Source: Cadophora sp. MPI-SDFR-AT-0126
Lineage: Eukaryota > Ascomycota > Leotiomycetes > Helotiales > Ploettnerulaceae
Direction: 5' to 3'
Length of the DNA stretch: 64,000 bases
Assembly (NCBI GenBank): GCA_020747065.1
Contig: JAGMVK010000002.1
Location: 2,542,001 to 2,606,000, forward strand
Shown in pieces: positions 10,525-22,539 of this stretch. The translations under genes and the position numbers were made by a program. Each line of letters opens with the position of its first letter. The stretch's first letter is position 1. A model generated the notes under the pieces. The model worked only from the letters and a program-made list of their open reading frames with translations, was not told the DNA's origin and searched no databases.

Positions 10525-12949
10525 TTGTCTCTTGGACGTGTGATGTCACAGAAACTCTTATCTGGCTAAGTAAAGCCAATAGTAATTTGAGCGGCAAAAC
10601 TTCACCCCACTCCATGACTAAGAAGTAGCGCCGAGAGGTGGCGACGGGGACCGGCCCTTGTCCAAATGCTCACAAAGACTTGCGAAGAGAACATAGAACC
10701 GAGCACATCGTATATTAAAGTAGCTCTGTATATACCACAGCCGTTTCTTGACTATTCATTCCATTATGGAGAGGTCCTGTGTTCTGCTGAAAAGCTTTGA
10801 AATTATGGTGGATGCGATACGATACTACTGAAGCGTACCCCTTTTCCATCTAGCCGAGAATTTAACACTTCACTGAAAGAACCGCAGAGGTCACAATTGA
10901 GATATGCATAAAGAAATGTTTTCATGCTGTACTGTTAACTTTAACTTCACGATCCAATCAATCTAATTATTTCCCCTTTCCTGCTGAAGCCTTCTTTCTC
11001 CTGGAAGATGTCTCATACGGAAGCGCGGGGTACAAACCAACCCCTCTTCAACCACACAATACGATTGGAACGGCGGACAGTCGCAACTCGCAAGAAGCCG
11101 AAGACCTGGGGATAATCCGTACACCATTCTTCAAACGGAAGTCAAGTCGTATATCGAATCATGTGTGCAAACTTCAATTCGGCTTCTTCGGAACAGCACA
11201 GCTCACTCAGTCAGAAACCGAGGGCGAACCATCTCATCTTTATGAGAGTTCGCAGCGTTTGAACTCGTCACCCCCATTTGATCTCTTACAGTCTGACATC
11301 ATCAAAGGCAAATGCCGAATTTACAGTTCAAACTTACTCGTCATGAATGGGAAGCGTTGACATCTCTTGGGCCAAAACAATTCAGTCTGATCTTCTTCAG
11401 GCCCCATGATAATTCAGACACAACCTTAAAAGCTCCAGCGAAACGCTCACATGTGGCAAACCATAGACGCCCATAAGTTCTAGAACTCTGCAAGTCTCCA
11501 ACGGCGTCATCGACGGCGGCACTCACCCAAACTTAAGCTCCGGAATCTAGTTGGACCACCAGACTGGCCTCGTTTGAAACCCCAGTGGATCTCTAAATAT
11601 ATCTGCCCTTCTAAGGTTTCATCCGGATCTGTCAGGACACCCAGACTTCCCCTTCACCGGATGCCGGGACGATGCTTGGTTCAGAAGTTCGAGCGCTTGA
11701 TGAGGATGAAGCGTTGCCACTTGATCGAGAGGACATCGTTGTTTCCGTGCGCGCGCTGGAATGTCGTATTTTCTTCCCCCTTTGCCGCGTCAGACTTTAG
11801 CCAAAACGGAGAGAAAAGAGTTTCATCCACAAAAGATTGTGGCTTAGACCGACTGACACGCCGTCGGTGGCCCCCATCGTGGAGTGAGACGGGAACGATT
11901 GGGTAGCGTGAGCGATCAGGGTCTGGGTTCCTGACTTGACTTGCTAGGGAGCTAGACTCAGAGTAATTTTCCTGCGGCATGAGGAGAGGCGTTGAGGGGG
12001 TGGAAGAGGAGAGGAGCAGAGAGGGTAGGATAGGGTAGAATAATCATTTGCAGCGACAAGAGAGAGGAGAGAAAAGGATAGGCCAGGACAGGGGCCTCAC
12101 TGGCATGTAAATGATGCAGGGCAAATGCAGGCAAATGCAAGTCAAGTGGCGGGTCTTGGCAGAGATATCGAATCGCGCTTGATAGGGAGGCCAGGACAGG
12201 ACAGGTACTGACTGTACTCTACAGTACGGGATAACACCAGGTCAACCAGCCAGGCCCAAGATTGTCATCCAACGAAATAATAATATCATATCAGGCCATC
12301 CCAGCCCTCCCCCGGACTTTTGATAAATATTGTGTGTACTGTATCTATCGACATACAAAACGGTACATTCGCATCGCATCACATTGCATTGAATCGCTTT
12401 ACACCTTCTTTCTTTGTTCCGCATCTGCTGCTGCACAACCCACCATTTCCTTCTGCAGCACACCTTCCAACTGCATGAATTAATACGGTTCGATACATCC
12501 TGTCCTTCCTATCCCACGTTCGACGTTGTTATCTCCTTCCCAACCCAACCTTCTCCTCTCAATCCAGGCCAGGAACCCAGTCCCTTCCTAATCCACTCTT
12601 TCTCCGGCCCTCCCTCCCACTGATCGTCCTCGACAACACAGGACTTTTCAGCCACCACCCATCCACACCAGGATCACCTCATTCTCTCACGGCCTTGAAA
12701 TCCCAATAGCATTGGATCTCCCGGGTTCTGCTGTTTCTGATCTCCTTTCTACACCCGACTGTCGCTACTGTCACTTGTGACATTACTCGGACCAGGAACC
12801 TGCCACTCTTGGATAAATTCACAAATTGGGTGGCTTGCTATTCTCTCGGCGACAATAACAACAATACCAACCCCGCCAATCTCACCGATTTCCTTCCTCA
12901 TCGAATCCTTCACCTTCGGATACACCAATTCGATCCATAAACCGCAAAA
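10525..12949. other. Gene-poor stretch and long CT-rich leader of the BAR gene
   Basis: No gene supported between 10525 and about 12200. From about 12380 to 12940 the plus strand is CT-rich, as in long 5' leaders of fungal housekeeping genes, and probably is the promoter and 5' UTR of the BAR gene. A 69-73 aa ORF here is low-complexity and rejected. Confidence 0.5.
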
Positions 12950-14456
12950 ATGAATATCAACAAGAAGCTCGACAGGGTCAAGCAATGGGCAGGGGAGAAG
13001 ATGGGACAGGAGTCCAAGACCGGCGTGTCTGAAGAATTCAAAGCTCTGGAGATGGAGATGGCCTTGAGACATGAAGGTAAGGCCACCCGATTTGCGGGAA
13101 TGGCAGATGCTGACAGTATACAGGTATGGAGAAATTGCAAAAGTCAATGACCGTCTACGTCAAGTCCCTCTCGAGACGCAACGAAGTCGAAGATAAGGAG
13201 AAGGTTCTGCCAGTGGGATATCTGGGTCAGACGATGATACACCACGGCGAGGATTTCGAGCCGGATTCGGAGTTTGGAAATTGTCTCATAAGTACGTATA
13301 TCTGGCTAGATGGCATAGGTGTGTACTGACTGGGATAGGCATGGGAAGAGCAAATGAGAGAATTGCCCGGACACAGGAGAGTTACGTGGCCAATGTCACA
13401 ACAGGATGGTTGGAGTCCCTGGAACGATCATTGGCGATGATGAAGGAATACCAGGTATGGATATGCGGTCGCTTTGTTTACAATTACTGACTTCGGCAGG
13501 CTGCACGGAAGAAGCTTGAACAGCGTCGCCTAGCATATGATGCTTCCCTTTCGAAGATGCAGAAGGCGAAGAGAGAGGACTTCCGGGTCGAAGAGGAACT
13601 CCGTTCGCAGAAGGCCAAATACGAAGAGTCCAACGAGGATGTTTTCAGACGTATGCAGGATATCAAGGAAGCCGAGGCAGAGAGTGTTGCAGATTTGGGC
13701 GCATTCTTAGAGTCCGAATTGGAGTACTATGACAGATGTCGCGATGAACTTCTCCGATTGAAGAGAGATTGGCCTGCTGGGTATGCTCAAACATCTCATT
13801 CGGCGTAACTTGCTAACATAAATAGACAAACCTCTCCTCACCGAGATTCGAGACGACCAAACCCAAGATCCCGATCCAACACAGCTCATTCCTACAGCGA
13901 GAGATACCAGGAGGAGGCCCCGCCAATGCCAGAACCAGAAGTCAGACCTACCATTAGATCTCAAGGCCGTGTTCCATCCTCTTCCCGCCTTGATACCCGT
14001 CTCGATACACACGACGAATACCCTCAAGCCGAGTCTCCAAATAGGCCCAACTTTGGTCGTGCATCCACATTCCAAGGTCCAATTGCCATCTACCGTGAAT
14101 CCACACCAGTTTCGGGCTATCGGAAGCAGTCTGTTCCTCAAGACCCAGGTTCTCTACGCGCACAACTTCGGCCTTCCAGCAGAGTCAATACAAGCGGTCC
14201 TGATGTTTTCGGTGATCCTTCCGATGACTCTACATTGAACAGCGCCAGCCCCGATCGATCTTACAGCGCTAGGTCTGTCAGTCCAGCAACTTCACATGGA
14301 AGTGTTGGAAGCAGAACCGCCAGCTACACAACCTTGAATAATGCTACGAACGGTCGAAAGGCCCCTCCACCACCACCCAGCAGAGCAAAGAAGCCACCTC
14401 CACCTCCACCAATGAAGCGGGCCGAGATCAGCTCTGGCAGCATCAATAGGTACTAG
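12950..14456 (+). CDS. BAR-domain protein with polyproline C-terminus (endophilin-like)
   Basis: Predicted membrane-curvature-sensing protein in endocytosis or actin patches. Five exons: 12950-13076, 13124-13291, 13339-13454, 13500-13780, 13826-14456; 440 aa. All four introns are 44-48 nt GT-AG and the joins are in phase (RHE-GMEKLQ, NCLI-SMGRANER, MKEYQ-AARKKLEQ, WPAG-QTSPH). Residues about 10-235 are a long helical, charged coiled-coil region with the BAR pattern: LPVGYLGQTMIHHG, later RKKLEQRRLAYD, and ESELEYYDRCRDEL near the end. The remaining about 200 residues are low-complexity Ser/Arg/Pro, ending in two proline runs (APPPPPPS, KPPPPPP) that could bind SH3 or profilin. No SH3 domain follows, unlike Rvs167 and animal endophilins. 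Confident in BAR; the subfamily is inferred. Confidence 0.92.
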
Positions 14457-16644
14457 ACAACTTACACCTTCTTTCGTCATTTCGACTCGGTGCGACACAT
14501 AAAAGCGAATCCCGGGGCATCTTTCTCCTTTCTCTTTCAAAAGCGCTGGGATTTTATATCGTTCGCTCCTTTAATGCACATATTTGGTTTGCGACTCTGA
14601 TGGTGGGCAATCGTGTAAGATGGTTGAAGCGGATGGATGGATGGATAGCGATACCCAAATTGGCATTGTGCTGGCTGTCCTTGGTTTTCAACTACTTTCC
14701 TACCCTTGGCAGTAAGGGCTTTTCTTTTGTGACACGGACGGGGTAGACCTCAGGATTATTAAATTGGTATTGCGAAGTCTCTCGCAGCATTTTTGACGGC
14801 GTTCTTCTTTGATGGATGGTTATGTCTGGTTCTTGCTTGTTAAGTCGGACGGCATTCTCAAGCGTGGAGGACATGGACCATCTCGGCTGGTCTTTTTGCA
14901 TGGCTAGGAGAGAGCGAGACCATTGGCAGATTCATGGGGTGAGTTGAGCTGGGCTGAAGAGAGATCAGGAGAGTTAAGTGGCATGCATGTGTTTAGGTCA
15001 GAGATCATTGTTTGATACGCGACTAATACAGATGTATCTTTTTGTAGTCTGTTGTTACCGTTACCGTGCTTCTGTATTTTCGGGCAGGCACAGATGTGAC
15101 TTCATTCACGGAGAGGTAGCGTAAGTGCCCTGATTGATAAAGTTGATAGAGGCTTTGAGTTGAAGGGCAGAGAGAATGGCTTGCAAGCTGGATAGTATGG
15201 GAAGGATTTCACGTATCCTCCTGCTGTTTGTTCGATTTGATAGGTGATGGTTTGGTGGGAGTGAGGAAGTATTCTATTGTCCACCTTTGACTGTCTTGTG
15301 CCGTATATGGCAGATATAATCGTCTTCAGCCATTGGTTTAGCTAGATCCGGAACCGTACGTATATCGCATACAAGTAGGGAAGTTTCGAGTTTGTTGAGA
15401 TGTGTTGTTTGGGATGGATCTATCCCGCGAGAAGGGAGGAGGGAGGAGGGAGGAGGGGGAAGTATGATATGCGTATGGGCATAAGTATGTGGGATTAGGG
15501 CCATACAATCCTATTCAACATTTGACGCCGGTAAGGGTGATGCACTCATCTTCAGCTACGAGATATATATAGTACAAATGCATTCGTTGAAACTAAGGTT
15601 CAGATTGAGAGTGAGAAGACTGTTGTTAGACGGACTTTAATATGAATGCCTGCGATGAGATCATTGTGAGATCGTGATGTGACGGACGAGCAGGTCGGTT
15701 TATGCTGGGTATACTGTTGTATCTGCTGTGGTTCAACTCTCGCTGTGTGTCTATTGAGACGTGCTCTGTTGGAATGTCAGCGTCTATGAGATGGGAAACG
15801 TAGGGGCTGAGCAAGTCATATTTACGGATTTGGACTCTTGTGGTTTTCAAATGCGGAGAAGGCTAGCTCGGTGAAGCGATGGAGATATTCATAGAGATTC
15901 AAGTGATACCATGGGGTTTCGAGACGTGGATGAGCTTTACTGATGATCTTTGGTGATTCTATATGACTAAAATATGCCCTCCAGCTGCTCGTGTCAATTG
16001 TGATAGGCTTGCCTTGTCGAGGCCGGATTTCAGTAAGTCTTTTAGATCTAGTTGAAAGACTGATCTTTGTCAATTGACTCAACTGCCTGTATGATAGAGC
16101 ACAAACTTCAAGCAGGCCCAAAAGCCTGGTCTAGCGTAAGAAATTTCCTTTGCTGATGCGAAATTGCTCAGGCAATACGTCACTAGCATGCCGCATGTAT
16201 CACCACCCCCAAAGTTGCTGTGGTGGACTTATCTTCATGTGAAGCCGGAGGGGCACGTTAAGCATTGGCCGTAGAAGAAAACTGTAACGGATCAACAGCA
16301 AAAGGGAAAGTGTAGGGCACGACAATCACAGTCGAAACTCGTCCAGAGAAAGGCAAGTTAAATGCAGTAATAGTTGCTGAATTATACATGCATTTGCCAA
16401 TTCTATCCACATAACTTTAGTGGTCTACAAGGCAGTACCTATCCGATATCATAAATCATCAATAAAACCAAACGCTCCTCTCATGATGTAATCCCATCCC
16501 AGCCAATAATCTTACAATCATCACTCCCTTCATTTCGACACATCCTACTCCTCCTCCCACTTCCCATAACCACCAATGCTCAGCCCTCTTTGATTCCCAG
16601 AGCCTCACATCCCCTTTCCAACTCCACCACCGTGATGAACAACT
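14457..16644. other. Intergenic, no supported gene
   Basis: The 3' flank of the BAR gene includes a short GGAT repeat near 14631-14650. A GGGA/GGAGG purine run lies at about 15433-15460. Minus-strand ORFs at 15626-15850 and 15822-16121 overlap and have ordinary composition, but no motif or splice junction supports them. Confidence 0.5.
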
Positions 16645-16926
16645 CTACTCGGAGCCGGTAGGTACTTGTAATTTACCCTCTTCCTGCCCAATGCTCTGCA
16701 CATTCCCATCTTGTGACGTTCTCCTTGTGTCACCTTCCTCTGACTTCGCTTGAGAATTTCGTCGACTTTTAGGCTCGGATTGAGATGGAGTGCTCGAGCT
16801 TGGTCGCCGTGTGTAGGGATCTCGCTTGTTCTCTTCATTCAGGAAGAGAGCGTGGAGGAGACGTGTGTTTTGTGTAGCCGATGGTCGCGGACTTGGTGTC
16901 TTGACAGGTGATTTTGAACGATACAT
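16645..16926 (-). CDS. Small basic Ser/Pro/Arg-rich hypothetical protein
   Basis: 93 aa, single exon. Low-complexity, basic and phosphorylation-prone: begins MYRSKSPVKTPSP and is rich in Ser, Arg, Pro and Gln, with repeated RRxS/T patterns (RRPSSS, RRNSQ, RRTSQ). No known domain or signal peptide. Support for a real gene is an uninterrupted ATG-to-TAG frame in an otherwise ORF-poor region and a TATATATA element about 95 bp upstream. Function not recognised. A longer spliced gene or a chance ORF are both possible. Confidence 0.42.
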   Translation of the reverse strand: MYRSKSPVKTPSPRPSATQNTRLLHALFLNEENKRDPYTRRPSSSTPSQSEPKSRRNSQAKSEEGDTRRTSQDGNVQSIGQEEGKLQVPTGSE

Positions 16927-17019
16927 TTTGGGAAGGGTTTGGTTTGCTGTTTTGCTTGGCGCGGTGTGTGGTGTGTATTCTCTGAGTGTCTGAAGACATA
17001 GACCTGGGGGATCTTCGAG

Positions 17020-17029
17020 GTATATATAC
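17020..17029 (-). promoter_or_regulatory. TATA-like element upstream of the 93-aa ORF
   Basis: An alternating TATATATA tract lies about 95 bp upstream of the minus-strand ATG at 16926, a normal distance for a fungal TATA box. Position and sequence only; no other support. Confidence 0.4.
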
Positions 17030-18295
17030 TTGGTACGTGTGGAATAAGGTTAGTTCACTGTCTGGGATGCTTCTAGCTATTTCCATACAAACAGGCCTCA
17101 TGTGCGAATCATATCTCAAGATCACAAACGCTCGATTCCTGACAAGTAAGGCCCGGCCAATGCGGGCTAGAATTGTACATTATTACCCATAATACTAAGT
17201 ATTCTTGGTATGATTTATCTACCAGCCAAGATATTCAACACAGCCTCTTCAACGTCAGCCATGGACCTGTTTTCTTGGGAGAAATATATCAGCACGTGCT
17301 TCTCTTGGCCACCGTCACAAGGTCTACGGAAAGAGGAAGTTCCAGCCTCCGTAATCTTAAATTCAAGCCTACCACAGAGTATTAAGAGATCGGGGAGCGC
17401 TGCGCCATGCTTTAGACTCGGTAGATATGCCTACGGAGCCTTTTGATGGCATGTGCGGTGACATATTCGTCCTTGGCGCTAAGAGTGCTGGGAGCTTGGC
17501 GGTGGCAACGGACGTTATCCAGATCTTGATCGTGTTCTGGACGCCTTGGGATGAGGCTCTTGGCCGGTATTTCAAGGTATTTCAAGTTTGTACAAGTAAG
17601 ATTAGGAGATATGTCATAAAGTTTGAGATGTGTATTGGTGCATTTATCGGATGGTCGCTCGGAGAGTGACTGATTGTAGTTGACGGACTTAAGAGCGTTT
17701 GATTGCGGTGCACCGTCTACTTGAAGTAATTGCTGTGAACGTTGATGATTAGATAACGAAAGCCTGACACGGATAATTGCCACTAGAAGTGTAAGCATGC
17801 CCACACTGAATGAACAACATGAACAGATCGTGACTCCACCGTGGCGGAGGTTGCTCGAATGTTCTAAGCGAATGTGCCCTAAGCCCCCCTATTTTTGTAA
17901 GCGAGTCTCGGCAAAATGTGGGACATCAAAGGTGAGAACGAAAGGTACTTCCGAAAATTCGCAGCATCAAGCATGAACAAATGGTATGGAAACTTCAGGC
18001 TATTTCCAGAGTGTTTATTTTAATTCTATGAAGTAGGACTCGCGAATACCCCCCTCATTGACTTGACTAGAGTGAAAGTGGAATTTACACAGCCAGCTGC
18101 CCGCTCAATCAACACCAGCAGTGCGATTGGCTGGGGCCGAGAGTGTGACAGACGATTCCTTTGCTTCGATCTGATGGTCATCTCCTCAGTCTCCCTGATT
18201 CCTTCGAGGATTTTATGGGTTTGATAGCTCGTCTTCAGCAATATAGCTACTTCTTTGATGTAGGGACTTATCAACACTACTAAAGTCTGACCGCT
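17030..18295. other. Intergenic, no supported gene
   Basis: Overlapping short ORFs on both strands around 17200-17800 show no family features. No RNA gene recognised. Confidence 0.5.
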
Positions 18296-19318
18296 TTACT
18301 TTCCTACATGCACAATGACTTTACCCTTCCCTCCACCCTTCCTCAATAGCTCAATAGCTCTCGGCACATCCTCGTACTCAAAAACTTGCTCAACAGGTAC
18401 CTTAACCTTCCCATCAACAATCCATCGCGCGATGCGTTCCAAATCCTCTCTGCTATTCTTCGTAACGAACGCTTCGAATTTCCTGCTCCCACCACCTAGA
18501 ATCCGCGGCAAGAATAATCTACTCATAAAAACTTTAGCTGTCTCAAAAGAGGCAGTACCGCCCACTTGCACGAATTTGCCTGTTGGCAAGAGGAACTTGT
18601 CTGCACGTGTGTACAAATCCGAGGGCGCAGTTCCGACATTATCAACGACAAGAGAGTACATGGGGCAATCATCAACCAGCCTCTGAGTGACATCCGTGCT
18701 CGTATAGTCAATGACTTCATCCGCGCCGTACTGTTTGCACGACTCAACTTTCCCCGTTGAGCACGAGACCGTTACGTGACATCCAACCGCCTTAGCAATC
18801 TGGATACCAAACGACCCAACAGACCCTGATCCACCATTGATGAAGACCTGATCTCCCTCCTTCACATTCGGTACAATAGTTTGATACGCAGTCAATCCCG
18901 CAGTACCTACCCCCGCCGCAAGATGCTCATCCAATCCCTCTGGAATTATTGCACAGGCTTCATACGCCGCAACGACAAACTCTCCTAGCGAGCCATACCG
19001 ACCTGGATCCAGCCTCCCAAAAACTTTATCCCCGACTTTAAACACATCTGTTGGTTCTCCAAGCTCGATGACACGACCACTGAAATCCATTCCTGGTGTC
19101 GCGGGCTTGGAAACCATGAGGGTATTGATGAGCCCCATTTCAGCGATTTTGTAATCCGCGGGGTTTAGGCTCATGCTGGTGATCGCGATGAGCATTTTAG
19201 GCTGATTGGGGGAGAAGGGTGGTTGCGGCGCGGAGGGGTTGAGATGGATGGTTTGGGAGAGGGAACTGTTGGACGAGCTGTATTGCCAAGCGCGCATTGT
19301 TGTAGTGGTAGCGGTCAT
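18296..19318 (-). CDS. MDR-family NAD(P)H-dependent oxidoreductase (quinone-reductase/RTN4IP1-like)
   Basis: Single exon, 340 aa. Medium-chain dehydrogenase/reductase without the structural or catalytic zinc Cys ligands, so likely an NADPH-dependent quinone or enone reductase. N-terminal GroES-like part: MRAWQYSSS, LNPADYK, and PATPGMDFSGRV. The Rossmann part has GTAGLTAYQTIV, the nucleotide-binding run INGGSGSVGSFGIQIAKA, CGCHVTVSCST-type NADPH-pocket residues, and GADEVIDYT. The ending KGKVIVHVGK is typical. The first eight residues (MTATTTTM) could be skipped if translation starts at the second Met. A paralog with the same architecture sits about 34 kb away (52980-54139). Cytosolic or mitochondrial; no obvious presequence. 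Confidence 0.9.
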   Translation of the reverse strand: MTATTTTMRAWQYSSSNSSLSQTIHLNPSAPQPPFSPNQPKMLIAITSMSLNPADYKIAEMGLINTLMVSKPATPGMDFSGRVIELGEPTDVFKVGDKVFGRLDPGRYGSLGEFVVAAYEACAIIPEGLDEHLAAGVGTAGLTAYQTIVPNVKEGDQVFINGGSGSVGSFGIQIAKAVGCHVTVSCSTGKVESCKQYGADEVIDYTSTDVTQRLVDDCPMYSLVVDNVGTAPSDLYTRADKFLLPTGKFVQVGGTASFETAKVFMSRLFLPRILGGGSRKFEAFVTKNSREDLERIARWIVDGKVKVPVEQVFEYEDVPRAIELLRKGGGKGKVIVHVGK

Positions 19319-20428
19319 GATGAAGTGGGGGGATGTCTAAGTTGGTGGTAAATTGACGTTTATTTTAGCGGATGGATTAGACAGAGGTTTTATATCGAAA
19401 AATCACTCAAGGAAGAGGTTGCCATGTGTATGCGACTCTTTAGCGTGAGGTGATGTTTGAAATGGTGACGTGATGATTCTTTGCTGCATATGGATAGAAG
19501 TGGACGAAAGATCCTGCGAGGAAAACTTAGAAAAGTGGATTGAATGGTGTTTTCGCTTAGGGGTCGCTAAAAAGGGGGGTGATAATAAGAGAAAGATAAC
19601 GTCTGTTGAGGGGCCTGTTGCATGAGACAGCTTGCTCTGATAAGAAAATTTTTGACTGAGTTTGTGTTTTCTTTTCAATTGTGTTCGCTTTGACCTTGTG
19701 GGAGTCTCAATGTCGCATTACGCAAAGGCGACAATGCAAGCAGGCACTTCATGTTTAGCTGCACCCCAACAAGTCAAAGCTATTCTGGGTCAAGCAGGTT
19801 GCCATGTGTCAAGTGTGCTGTAAAGAGGATGAATTACAGGTGTGCTGCCCAGAAGAGCCGGTCGAGAGATCCACATCGCTCATCGGATCATTTTGGAAGA
19901 GAGACTTTGGGAATTGACTGGTAGTCGCTTTACTGCTTATATCCCCCAAAGAAAGAGAAATAGGGGCCTAACGGCATTTCCTACTCGCAATTGCTCTGTA
20001 AACAGTTCATTGATAGTCGTCGAGTCGCTTCAATGGTAAAGAAGCTGCATGTTGGAGGAGCATGATCTACAAAAGTAGACATAAACAGCTTTCAGTCATT
20101 GACCGATGATAGACTGTCATTATAGATTCTTTATTCCCACCATCCTTGTCTGGAGTGGCTCTCAGCCAATCCAAAGTCATCTGTCTAAATGCCAAGGCAT
20201 GGATTTATGAATCATTCAGCAGGATGCTACTAGTTTCCGACCATGCTGCTTAACACTAGCGTGACTTGCCTAGCGAGTCGACATAAAGGCTCATTTCTAG
20301 ACTCTCGAGCTAAAAGACTGAATTGATTATTTCGAGAGTGAATTTGGAACCCCAACCCCAGCTGTCTCAATCACATCTTCCACATCCCCTCAACCAGTCT
20401 ACCACGCTCAGGGAACAATTTCGAAACA
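19319..20428. other. Divergent intergenic region
   Basis: Lies between divergently oriented genes and so holds two promoters. Short ORFs only. No distinct regulatory motif identified. Confidence 0.5.
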
Positions 20429-21199
20429 ATGAGGGAGGAAGCTAAAGTAACCATGAAGAGGAAACGCCAATCGGAGGGCGAGGGCAACGCTCTGGAAGAA
20501 GGAAACAAAAAGATCAAGATATCTCGGTAAGCCTCTACATCTTATCTTTGGGGCTTGATTCCTTCTCAATGGCTAAGTGCGACTTACAGGCTTGAGACAG
20601 GCAAGGAAGTCCGGCATGATCATGAACCCCAATTTGCCACACACGCGTATGGCCTGCGAGTTAAGAATATACCTGCTGCCCCTCCCCTTTCAACACCAAG
20701 CGCACACGACATTGACGACCGCCAATCTCAGCCTAAAGACGAGATTCGCCGCGACGAAAAGGATCACCCATCTTCCAACAGAGAACCCCATGCCCTTCCC
20801 AACAACGAGTCTGGATCGGAATATGAAGGCCAAGCCCCAAAGCGTAAGAGCAAGACCAAGAGAAGATCCAAGAAAGTCATTGCACCACCTCCATCACCAG
20901 CCATCAAAATAGGCGACGCATTCTTCGAGCCGGGTTGCCCTTCAATTGGATGTTTCCTTCCAGCGAAAACCAAAGGAACGAGACGTCCCGAGAAGAAGGA
21001 TATGATATGGAGATGTCATTGGGAGGGATGTGATAAGATCAATTGGTCGCTGTATCGATTGAATAGACATATCAAGCAGAAGCATACGCAGAATAAGTTC
21101 TGGATCTGCCAGAAGGAAGGGCAGGCATATCCGTCGAAGGAGGAGTTTGAGGAGCACCAGAAGGAGACGAGTCATGTGAATACTGAGATGGGGAGATAG
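20429..21199 (+). CDS. C2H2 zinc-finger protein with a degenerate second finger
   Basis: Two exons, 20429-20526 and 20590-21199, 235 aa; the 63-nt intron joins KISR-LETGKE in phase 2. The N-terminal half is charged and disordered with basic NLS-like patches (MKRKRQ, KRKSKTKRRSKK). Residues about 175-205 hold one full finger, WRCHWEGCDKINW..NRHIKQKH, of the form C-x4-C-x12-H-x4-H. It is followed by WICQKEGQAYPSKEE..EEHQKETSH, which keeps the spacing of a second finger but has Glu where the second Cys should be. The same pair is intact in the convergent neighbour at 21725-22539, so the two genes look like paralogs. Likely nuclear and DNA-binding; target unknown. Confidence 0.75.
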
Positions 21200-21724
21200 A
21201 TGGGGCCTCTGGGGGACTGCTGGGACATCGTGAGCTTTGTGTAGGAGGTCTAGGTGTAAGAATACTATGGATCATTGGATTCTGGACATCCGGTCGTAGG
21301 CTGGTGTGTATGGACACGAATTCTATCAGACTCTGGAAGTTTTTGGTGCAAACATAAAGGTAAGATTGTATGTTTAATTTAGCTTTTTGGGTTCCGAAAA
21401 TGCCCCACCTCTAGACCAAGTGGAGCATGACGCTGGAGGTGGATATCTTCATCAAAGCAGATCGCATTGACCCTTAAAATGTATGTTCACCCATTTCGGC
21501 AGACCACAATGGAAGTCGCAAGACTATATCCGCTTTTGATTCATTATTTTGTGATAGAGAACCTTGTATCCCAAGATGCCCAAAATGCTCTGCCCTGATA
21601 GGCTACACTACTTTCCCAGAAACCCTGGGCGTAACACCAACCTCTCCTTGATCTTGTACACTATCACGGCCTGGAGCTCTCCGTCTCCTCATCCCCCAAT
21701 TCTGCACCAATCAACCAATTTCCA
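21200..21724. other. Convergent intergenic region between two C2H2 genes
   Basis: Tail-to-tail 3' flanks of the zinc-finger genes. No gene or repeat recognised. Confidence 0.5.
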
Positions 21725-22539
21725 TCACACCCATTTCCAAAACTCAAATCCTGGCCACCTATCATCCTTATGTCCCGTCTTCCTCAAATGATCCGTCAAG
21801 CTTTCCTCCTCCTTAGCAGCAAAATGTCCACACTGCTGACACACCCAATTCCTTCCCTTCATATGTGTCGTCTTAATATGACGGTTGGCTCGCTCAATAG
21901 TGCTGTAGTCTTTATTGCAGTTTATCCATGCACATTGGAAGCGGCGCGTGGTGGTGTCCCGGGCGGCATCGGCAGGAAGGAATGGAGAACCTGGTGGTGC
22001 GTGGGGTTTGAGACGGTTGGATGGTGGCGGGGTGTTGGGTATGCGGGTGAGAGTGCGAGGAATGGTACGTGGACAGATATGTTGTTGAAGAGGGGCAGGA
22101 GCCCCGTAGAGGCGGAGGATGAGGGGACGGTGAGTGTTGTCTGCGGCTGGAGGTGGACCTTGTTGGAGGCCGTAATGGAAGTTGGGAATTATGGGTATTG
22201 AGATGAAGGGGATATCGGATTGGCAGATTAATGGTAAAGGGAAGAGCGCAGGTTTTGGAGTGCGGTTCTCCTGTTCTCCATTACTGCTACTTGGCGTCAG
22301 ATTGGTGAATATCTCAATTTTGGGGATCTTACATACCTGTTCACACGAGGCTTTTTAGATTGAGGATGTTCCGATTCTTCATCATTTTGCTCTAACTTCC
22401 TCTTCCCTTTGACCAAGTCTGCGCGATCTTTTTCTTTCTTCTCCAGAATACGGAGTTGTTCTTTGATCTCGCGACGACGCGCAAACTCCTTCTCCCACTT
22501 CATGATTGGATATTGATCTGTCGACATGATTCTGATCAA
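21725..22539 (-). CDS. C2H2 zinc-finger protein with two intact fingers
   Basis: Two exons on the minus strand, 22539-22337 and 22286-21725, 254 aa. The 50-nt intron (GTATGT, CTGAC branch, TAG) joins RVN-SSNGEQEN in phase 2. The N-terminus is charged and helical (MKWEKEFARRREIKEQL) with a basic patch SKKPRVN. A proline-rich middle follows. The fingers lie near the C-terminus: FQCAWINCNKDY..RANRHIKTTH (C-x4-C-x12-H-x4-H) and WVCQQCGHFAAKEEE..DHLRKTGH (C-x2-C). The order, spacing and RHIK element match the convergent gene at 20429-21199. Start at 22539; a second Met five codons later (MSTDQY) is equally possible. Probably a nuclear DNA- or RNA-binding protein; role unknown. Confidence 0.78.

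Noticed and set aside
21770..22201. 143-aa plus-strand ORF
   Set aside because: Antisense to the intact two-finger C2H2 gene, whose finger motifs are unmistakable.
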